A stretch of DNA of 17,851 bases from Aureococcus anophagefferens (lineage: Eukaryota > Sar > Pelagophyceae > Pelagomonadales > Pelagomonadaceae). The number at the start of each line of letters is the position of its first letter. Position 1 is the stretch's first letter. Of the stretch, positions 1 to 7,000 are shown one piece after another. A program made the position numbers and the translations under genes. The notes beneath the pieces are model-generated. The model did no database searches. It saw only the letters and a list, made by a program, of their open reading frames with translations, and was not told where the DNA came from. Location: the NCBI RefSeq assembly GCF_000186865.1, contig NW_008705580.1, positions 268,587-286,437 on the forward strand, in the 5' to 3' direction.

Positions 1-2241
1 GACGCGGGGTCCGCCTTGCCCGCCGCAGGCGACCTGCTGCGCCGCTTCGTCCGCGCGGCGGCGGCGGCGGTCTGCGGGCTCGAGCTCGAGTCGCCGGACG
101 ACTTCTACGGCGTCGACGCGTTCCTGGACTCGGCGTGCCCGCCCGGGCCGCCGCGCGTAGAAAGCGACGGCGCCCACGCCCGGCCCCGCGCAGGTGCCCC
201 GCGGGCGACGTCGTCGACATCGACGCCGCGGCGCTCGGCCTCGTGCGCCGCCGCGGCGAGGGCCCGGCGAGCGACGCCGACGACGGCGGCGCGGCGGCGC
301 CGCCGCCGGACGCGGCCGCGCGGCGCGACTTCGTGTGCCGGGCCGCGGCGGCCATCGACCTCGCGCTCCACCACGGCGGCCAGCTCCGGAAGCAGCTCGA
401 GCTGCGCCGCGCCTTCAAGGACGGCGACGAGGCCGTGGACCTCGAGCGGCTCGACCCGGGCGACGCCTTCGACCTGCGCGAGGCTGTGCGGAGTTGACAG
501 AACTCGCCGAAAGCGCCCTCACACAGGCCCGAGTGCCGCGAGCCCGCGGCCGAGCCGTCGTACGCGGCGGCCATCTACGGCGCGCTCGCGGGCGCGGCGC
601 CGCGGCGGCCCGCGCGGTGCACGGCGCACCGGCCGGGGCTCTACGCCTGCGCGCGCCGCGCGCTCGGCGTCGACGACGACGCCGTGCGGCGAGGTGCGTT
701 CGTTCACGTTCGGCGCCGCGCGGAGTCCGCTTTTCTAGGCCTCGGCGTGCGGAGCCTCCTCGCGGACGCGGCGACGCTCGACGGCCGCCGCGTCGCCGCG
801 CGCGTGCGCCGCGTGCGCCGCCGCGCCGGCGCCGACTACTTCGAGTACGCGAGCCGCGACGGCACCTGCGTGTGCCGCGAGATCTCGGCGGAGGAGTGCG
901 CCGTGCTCGTGCGGTCTTCCGGCGTCCGCGACGCCCTCGCCGAGGGACCGACGCCCTCGCCGAGGCCGACCGACGCCCTCGTTTAGGTCGCGGACGCGCG
1001 GGCCTACGTCGCGCACGTCGCGTCGAACGCGGCGACGCTGCTCCCGCGCGTCGCGGCCGTCTTCACCGTCGCCGCGGCGAGCGCGACGAGCCACTTCGCC
1101 GTCGTCGACGTGGCCCGCGCGCCGGGCGCCGGCGCCGCGCCGCGGACGACCTACCTCCTGAGCGGGACCGACGGCCGCGCCGCGGGGAGCCGCGCGCGCA
1201 AGGCCTTCGGGAACCGGCCGGCGGCGTCGCCGCCGCGCGCGACGGCCGCGCCGCGGTCCCAGGCCGACGCCGTCGACGCGGCCCGCGAGGACGTGCGCTA
1301 CGACGCGGACCTCGTCGCGACGCGCGAGGCGCTCGCCGCGCCGCGCGCCTACGCGGCCGCGCTCGGCGACCAGCTCCGGCGCGACGTCGCGTACCTGGAG
1401 CAACGGGGCGCCGTGGGCTACGCGCTCTGCGTCCACGTCGACCGGCCCCGGGACGCCGCGCCGCCGCCGCCGCCGGGCCGGCCGCCGCCGCCACCGGGCA
1501 AGCCGCCGCCGGCCGTCCGTTTGCCGGCGTTGCTTTTCGTGGGTTCCGTGTCCATGCGCTCCGTAGGTCCCGGCGAGCGCGGTCGCGAAGATCGCCGCGC
1601 GCCTCGCGACGGAGCCCGGCGCCTTCGAGGCCGTCCCCGGCGAGGCGCGCCGCGCCCTCGCCTTCGCGCTCGTCGACTGCGCGGCCCGCGACGCCGCGGA
1701 CGCCGGCGCCTACGCGGCGCGCTTCCGCGACGCCGTCGCCGCGCGCGTCGGACGTCCGGCGGACGCGCCGCCGCCGCCGTGCCTGCGCGAGGGCTGGTGC
1801 GTCGTTCTCGCGCGCGTTTCTCGCGGACGGTTCTTTCCCGTAGGCTCGCGCTCGCGCCGGCGTACCTCACGGACCGCTGGCGGCGGAGCTCCGTGGCGGC
1901 CGCGACGACGGACCGGTGGCGGGAGGCCGGCGTTCGGGGATCGTGTCGGGGCTCTCTGAAACGCGCCGTCGCGTAGGTTCCGCCTCGTGCGCTCGAACGT
2001 GCTCTTCTACTACGACGGGCCCGACAGCGTCGAGCCCCGCGGCCAGCTCGTCGTCCGCGGGCCGCGGTCCGCCGTCGCGCCCGCGGCGCCGTCCGGGCCC
2101 GCGGCGCTCTTCTTCGCAGAGAAGAAGGCCGTCTTCCCCTTCAAGGTCAACCAGGGCGACGAGTACGAGCGCATCCTCGCCGCGCGGTCCGAGGAGGCCC
2201 GGGACGCGTGGGTCGCGGCGCTGCGGGCGGGGCTCGGGTAG
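1..2241 (+). CDS. Divergent phosphatidylinositol-phosphate-kinase-like protein with C-terminal PH domain (5' end outside window)
   Basis: Phase-consistent exons are 527-693, 739-908, 987-1514, 1567-1796, 1844-1915 and 1977-2241 (stop TAG), with GT-AG introns of 45, 78, 52, 47 and 61 nt. Coding sequence upstream of 527 (around 29-152 and 194-487) is probable, but its junctions are unclear and may use GC donors. The spliced product follows the PIP-kinase fold in order: GADYFEYASRDGT (like GxSGSFFFxSxDxRF), CREISAEECAVL (like KTISKEE), YVAHVASNAATLLPR (like YyxHvxxNPxTLLpR), SHFAVVDV (like FVVMxNVF), QLRRDVAYLEQRGAVGYAL (like DxxFLxxxxxMDYSL) and RALAFALVDC (like FGIID). A proline-rich linker lies near 1455-1514. 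A PH domain follows, with REGWL, RFRLVRSNVLFYYDG and a final helix around DAWVAALRAGL. Several catalytic positions are substituted (see findings). Family assignment rests on motif order read by eye. Confidence 0.68.
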
Positions 2242-2264
2242 GGGCGTAGGCTACATCGTACTTA

Positions 2265-3599
2265 TCACACGTCGAAGCCGCAGGGGACCGCGGTGGCCAC
2301 GACCGCGGCTTTCTGGGGCGCGAGGTCCTGGACCTTGGCCAGCGGGGGCGGCGCGGGCGCGACGCGCCGCAGGCAGAGCGTGACGACCGCCGCCACGACG
2401 ACGGCCACGGCGCCCGCGAGGGCCAGGAGCATGACCATGTCGTTGTCGTCGGAGGAGGACGACGACGACGAATCGGTCGCGGGCTCGGGCTCGGGAGCCG
2501 CCGAATCGGTCGAATCGGTCGTCGAGTCCGCCGCGTCCGCGGCGTCCGCCGCGTCCGCTGTGTCCGCTGCGTCCGAAACATCCGCCACGTCCGTCGCGTG
2601 CGTCGCGTCGGTCGCGTCTGTCCCGTCCGTCGCCACCGTCGCGTCCGTCGCGTCGTTCGCGTGCGTCGCCTCCGCCTCCCAATCGTCGCCCGCCGCGACG
2701 GCGGCCGCGCGCGCGTCGTCGAGGCCGTGGCGCAGGGCCCAGGCGCGGTGGATCTCGTCGTTCTCCGAGTAGCCCATGGCCTCCGCGGCCGCCGCGGCGT
2801 CCGCCAGAGCGGCCCGCGCGTCCTCCCGGAGGCCCGCGCCGCCCTCGAGCGACGCCGCGACGGAGCGCGCCGTCGCGGCGTAGATCTTGTCGCACTGCGA
2901 CGGGTAGCCCTTGTTGTAGACGTAGACGCCGACCTCGATGGTCGCGTCTATGCCCTCGACGACCTCCGCGGGGCTCGGCGCGGCGCCGAGCGCCGGCGCC
3001 GGGTCGTCCCGGACGAGGTCGTCGACGACCGCGATCTCGAGGATCGTGAAGTCGTAGGCGCCCTCCTGGAAGAGGAGTTGGAGGCCCATCTGGTTGATCG
3101 CCGTGAGGTCCAGAGACCCCGTCCGCTCGCTCCCGCGCCACCGCGGCACGAACGCGTCGAAGGGCAGCGTCGCGACGCCGACGCCGTCCGCGTCGGCCGA
3201 CGGCGACAGCGCGAAGACGGCGCGGTGGTCGATCCAGCTGCCGCCCGTGTCGCCCTCGCCGCCGAGCCGCAGCTCGAGCGCCAGCGGCGGCGCCGACGCG
3301 TCGAGCGCCGCGTACGTCACCGCGACGCCCGCGTAGGACGACACGTCCACGGGCTCGGCGACGTTGCGCGAGCAGCCCGCGAAGCCGCCGCCGTCCGTGT
3401 TGAGGTAGCCCGTCGCGCGCATGCCGTCGTCGAAGCTGACGGCGATGCTGCTCTTGCCGCCCATGACTCCATCGACCGACGTGCCCCAGGCCGAGGACCA
3501 GCCCGCGTCGCCGCCGTCGAGGACGAGCTTTGCTGTAGTTGCGGAGGGGAGTAGGAGAGCGGTTATGGCCAGCGTTGGGCCGCGAAAAGAACGGCCCAT
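2265..3599 (-). CDS. CIA30-domain protein with signal peptide, low-complexity stalk and C-terminal transmembrane helix
   Basis: Single-exon gene of about 444 residues. I start at the ATG at 3599; the upstream in-frame GTG is not needed. Residues 1-23 form a signal peptide (basic start, hydrophobic LAITALLLPSATTA). Residues about 24-190 match the CIA30 fold (complex I intermediate-associated protein 30, a galactose-binding-like beta sandwich), with WGTSVDGVMGGKS, GYLNTDGGGFAGCSR, LPFDAFVPRWRG and INQMGLQLLFQEG. A helical region follows, then a Thr/Asp/Ala stalk encoded by a 9-bp repeat, then an acidic Ser/Asp run, a helix of about 23 residues (MVMLLALAGAVAVVVAAVV) and a cytosolic tail of about 34 residues. 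Canonical CIA30 proteins act in mitochondrial complex I assembly; the signal peptide plus C-terminal anchor suggests a type I membrane protein of the secretory pathway instead. Its stop is 23 bp from that of the convergent PIPK-like gene. Confidence 0.8.
   Translation of the reverse strand: MGRSFRGPTLAITALLLPSATTAKLVLDGGDAGWSSAWGTSVDGVMGGKSSIAVSFDDGMRATGYLNTDGGGFAGCSRNVAEPVDVSSYAGVAVTYAALDASAPPLALELRLGGEGDTGGSWIDHRAVFALSPSADADGVGVATLPFDAFVPRWRGSERTGSLDLTAINQMGLQLLFQEGAYDFTILEIAVVDDLVRDDPAPALGAAPSPAEVVEGIDATIEVGVYVYNKGYPSQCDKIYAATARSVAASLEGGAGLREDARAALADAAAAAEAMGYSENDEIHRAWALRHGLDDARAAAVAAGDDWEAEATHANDATDATVATDGTDATDATHATDVADVSDAADTADAADAADAADSTTDSTDSAAPEPEPATDSSSSSSSDDNDMVMLLALAGAVAVVVAAVVTLCLRRVAPAPPPLAKVQDLAPQKAAVVATAVPCGFDV
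2506..2669 (-). repeat. Degenerate 9-bp coding tandem repeat (Thr/Ala-Asp-Ala stalk)
   Basis: The plus strand shows a degenerate period-9 pattern built on GTCCGC / GTCGC units. Read on the minus strand it encodes TDATDATHATDVAD followed by ADAADAADAAD-type triplets. It forms the stalk between the globular part and the membrane helix of the CIA30-domain protein. Such arrays vary in length by replication slippage. Confidence 0.8.
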
Positions 3600-3835
3600 A
3601 CTCACTGAGTCACCTCGTGATGCAGGGCACGAGCATGGAAAGTGACGTTTTTACGCGTCGCTCGAGCGCGTCGAATGACTGGAGCGACGCTTTGAGCACG
3701 GCGTCTCTTCCTTTTTTCTCTAGCAGGCTTCTCTGCCGGCGTGGAATTCCTCTTTAGCTCTGTAGAAATCAAATAGAATTTTTTTTCTTCAGGTCGGCAT
3801 TTATTGCCGAAGCGTTTCGGAACTTCTCCAGTTGC
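3600..3835. other. Intergenic spacer upstream of the CIA30-domain gene and the tRNA
   Basis: This 236-bp stretch is less GC-rich than the flanking genes and has T-runs near 3711-3718 and 3778-3788. It must hold the promoter of the minus-strand CIA30-domain gene and the 5' flank of the tRNA. A small perfect hairpin (TCGGCA, 5-nt loop, TGCCGA) lies at 3794-3810. I see no other gene. Confidence 0.5.
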
Positions 3836-3916
3836 GACATTGTGGCCGAGTGGTTAAGGCGATAGACTCGAAATCTATTCCCGTTAGGGTCGCAGGTTCG
3901 AGTCCTGTCAATGTCG
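3836..3916 (+). tRNA. tRNA-Ser(CGA)
   Basis: An 81-nt class II tRNA. The acceptor stem GACATTG (3836-3842) pairs with CAATGTC (3909-3915), with discriminator G at 3916 and no encoded CCA, as in eukaryotes. The anticodon stem ATAGA/TCTAT closes the loop CTCGAAA, putting anticodon CGA at 3869-3871, which reads UCG serine codons. A long variable arm (TCCC-GTTA-GGG) is typical of tRNA-Ser. The T arm GCAGG-TTCGAGT-CCTGT contains the B box GGTTCGAGTCC (3895-3905), and the A box TGGCCGAGTGG is at 3843-3853. There is no intron. Confidence 0.96.
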
Positions 3917-3921
3917 ATTTC

Positions 3922-3928
3922 TTTTTTT
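3922..3928 (+). terminator. RNA polymerase III terminator of tRNA-Ser
   Basis: A run of seven T residues starts six bases after the tRNA discriminator base, the usual Pol III termination signal. Confidence 0.85.
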
Positions 3929-4091
3929 GCTCGTTTCGCCCCACATCTTTTTTTTACCCCCTGTATGCGTCCATATACCTCTGTGTGTACAAAATAGTTA
4001 CGCACGTTACCTCTTTAGCGTATACATTACCTGCCTCGACTCAGATCTTCGGTAAAAAAAAAAGTTATCCACACACCGAGTACAACCTGCA

Positions 4092-7000
4092 TTATACCCG
4101 CTCCCCCCGCCGTTTCCGCCCGAACCCGCGCTCCCAGGCGCCGACGACGTCGTCCAGCAGGTCGGAGACGGGATTCAGGAAGAACTGCGCGAGGAGCTGC
4201 AGAATCGTCTGCTTGCCCATCTTGTCGCGGTTGCACAGGAGCAGCAGGAGGTAGGAGACGACGCGCATGGCGGCGCCGATGGCGAAGAGGATGGGGATGT
4301 TGAGGTCGTTGATGGTCCGGAGGTGGCCGGACTTCGCGCGGTAGAGCTCCGAGAACGACAGCGAGAAGAGCCCCGCGAGCGCGCAGTCCTGGTTCGGCTT
4401 CGCGTACCACGCCCAGGGCCTGCGGGGCGAACGGCGCGGTCGCGCGGGGGGCGGAGGGAGGCGATTCTCGACGGAGTCGCGGTGGCCCCCGCCCGCTCAG
4501 ACGCGCTCGAATTTTTTTGGCGCGGCTCGTCCGGGGGGGGGTGGTCCGCCGCCGCGAGCGGTCCACGGCGCTGAGCCAGGGGTCGGGCTCGCGGTCCACG
4601 GCGCTGAGCCAGGGGTCGGGCTCGCGGTCCACGGCGCGGAGTTCGGAGCGGCCAGGGGTCGGGCTCGCTCGCACGCCTCCGCTCGCGGCGCCGGAGCCCC
4701 CCGCGCGAAGAATCACCGCGGCGCTGGGAAAACGCGCATCTTCCACGCGTCGCTCAGCTGGCGCGTCTGCGACGTGTAGAGGCCCTCGACGTACCAGCGC
4801 CCGTAGCTCAGCGCGGAGGCGTACCTACGAGGGCCCGGTGCGAGGCCGCGAGAGCGAGAGACCGCGCGCGCCGGGGCGCGCTGCGCCGCCGGCCCCATGT
4901 TGTCGATCTGGCTCAGCTTCGGCGAGATGCCGCAGAAGAGCACGAAGACGAGGACGAGCATGACCATGCTCAGCTGCGACGCCATGGGGTCCTGGGCGAT
5001 GCTCAGCGCGTACGCGAAGCCCGACACCGCGAACCTGTGTGGAAATCAAATCTTCAACACGACTTCAATGTGCGCGTCTGCGAACGTTTCGACGCAAGCT
5101 CTTCTGCCGTGCTTCGAGAACCCAATGAGAGCAATCGATTCGTCCAAAAATCAGCCGAGTCGACTTCGATTTGACCGAGCTAGAGAATTCTGAAGTTTGG
5201 TGGGGACCCCCCAAACCAGTGGTTGATTTCCACACAGCCGCGAACATGGCGGAGAACGTCAGCGCGAAGAGCTCCTCGATGGGCGCCAGCGGCGACGCCA
5301 GGGGCACCTACCGCGCAACTATATGTCGCCCTCAAAAAAATAAAACCACGACGCCGACAACGCGCGAAGGTCGCGAGGGTCAGCGTCGCGAAGACGGCGA
5401 GCCGCGGCACCTCGACGGCGTTCTTCGCGAGGAAGTAGGCGAAGCGGTCGAGCTCCATGCCCGATCCCGGCGCCGCCTCGCGCCAGAAGACGGCGCGGTC
5501 GCTGCCAAAGACGCGGAGCGACGCGAGGGACGCCGTGAGGCCCACGCCGAGGTTCAGCATGAAGAAGAGCGTCTGCGCGTCCTTGAACCTGGGCGGCAAA
5601 AGGGTGATTCAACGTCGCTTCAACGTGAGTGTTCCGCGCGCGCGCGTTCCGGAAACAGCATCCACGCTTCGAGACCGTTCCGAGAGATGATCGCTCGTCC
5701 AAAAATCAGCCGAAACGAGAGGAAAACGGCCGAGATCGGAGCCTTTGAAGTTGGGAATTTCGCTCTCTTTTGCTGCCCTGCCTTGAACTCAAAGTTTTCG
5801 TAGAGGAGGCCGAAGAACGCGCCGCAGGCGAGCTGGATGCAGCAGTCGACGGCGAACTGGTGGCGGTCGCGCGCCAGCAGCAGGCACGTCCGCCGGAAGA
5901 AGATGTTGAACTGCGAGAGCTTCGTGGCCATCTTCCGGACCTGCCGCTGGCGCTTCCGCGACGCGCGGCCGAGCTTCCGGTGCGCGCGGCCTGCGTGGAT
6001 GTTACATCATCAACCCGAATGCAATGGGTGAGAACTCGACGAGAGGCAACGAGTCGTCCAAACATCGGCCGCGTCGACCTCGATGCGAAGTTTCGCCGGA
6101 CGCGGCGCGCGACGGCTCGACCGCGACAGGCGCCCCGCGGGCTCCAGCCGCCCCGGCGTCGTCGGGTGCGGCGCGTCCTCGAGCGTGTCGCGGGACTCGC
6201 CCGCGTGGCGCTCCCAGAGCTCCGCGAGCGCCGCCGCGTGCTGCCGCGCGCCCTTGCGGCTGTCCTGGACGCCCGCGACGTCCGCCAGCGCGTCCGAAAA
6301 GGGCGACGCGCCGTCGCGGACGGCGGCCTTGCCCGCGATGACGTCCATGAAGAAGTCCGCCGGGTTCTCGAAGGCCGGCATGGAGAAGCCCGACGCCTCG
6401 AAGTAGGGGAGCGCGCCCTCGGACGGCCCGCAGTAGGCGGTGCGCCCGCCGCGGCACAGGAGCAGCACGTCGTGGAACATGCGGAAGATGAAGAAGGACG
6501 GCTGGTGGAGCACGACGACGACGTTGACCTTGCGCCCGCTCAGGACCCGCAGCGACTGGACGAGCTCGAAGGACGTCGTGCTGTCCAACCCGCTCGTCGG
6601 CCTGCGCCGAATTCAAATCTTCAACTCGACTTCAATGTGAGCGAACGCGACAGTTTCGACGCAACCTCTTCTGCCGTGCTTCGAGAACTCGACGAGAGCA
6701 ATCGATTCGTCCAAAAATCAGCCGAATCGACTTCGATGTGACCGAGCTCGAGAATTCTGAAGTTTGGTCAGGACCACCCAAACCAGCGGTTGAATTCGGC
6801 ACAGTCGTCGGCTCGTCGAGGAAGAGCAGGCTCGGGTCGCTGACGATCTCCATGGCCACGTTGACGCGCTTCCGCTGGCCGCCGGAGATGCCGCGCTTCT
6901 CCGCGTCGCCGATGACGGACCCCTCGATGTGCTCGAGCCCGAGCACCTCGAGCGTCCGCTCGACGACCTTGCGCACGTCCCACGCCGTGTAGTGCCGCGG

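Noticed and set aside
194..1843. A 549-codon plus-strand open frame in the PIPK-like gene
   Set aside because: Highly Arg/Ala/Pro-rich. The motif-bearing exons lie in other frames and join with matching phases, so this frame is not used.
3600..3605. Extending the CIA30-domain protein two codons upstream to a GTG
   Set aside because: An ATG at 3599 starts directly before a typical signal peptide; GTG starts are not expected for a eukaryotic nuclear gene.
3832..4254. An open frame covering the tRNA-Ser gene and its flank
   Set aside because: The tRNA structure and Pol III signals are complete; the frame is incidental.
4558..4656. Direct repeats considered as a CRISPR array
   Set aside because: The 33-bp units are contiguous without spacers and lie in an intron of a eukaryotic gene.
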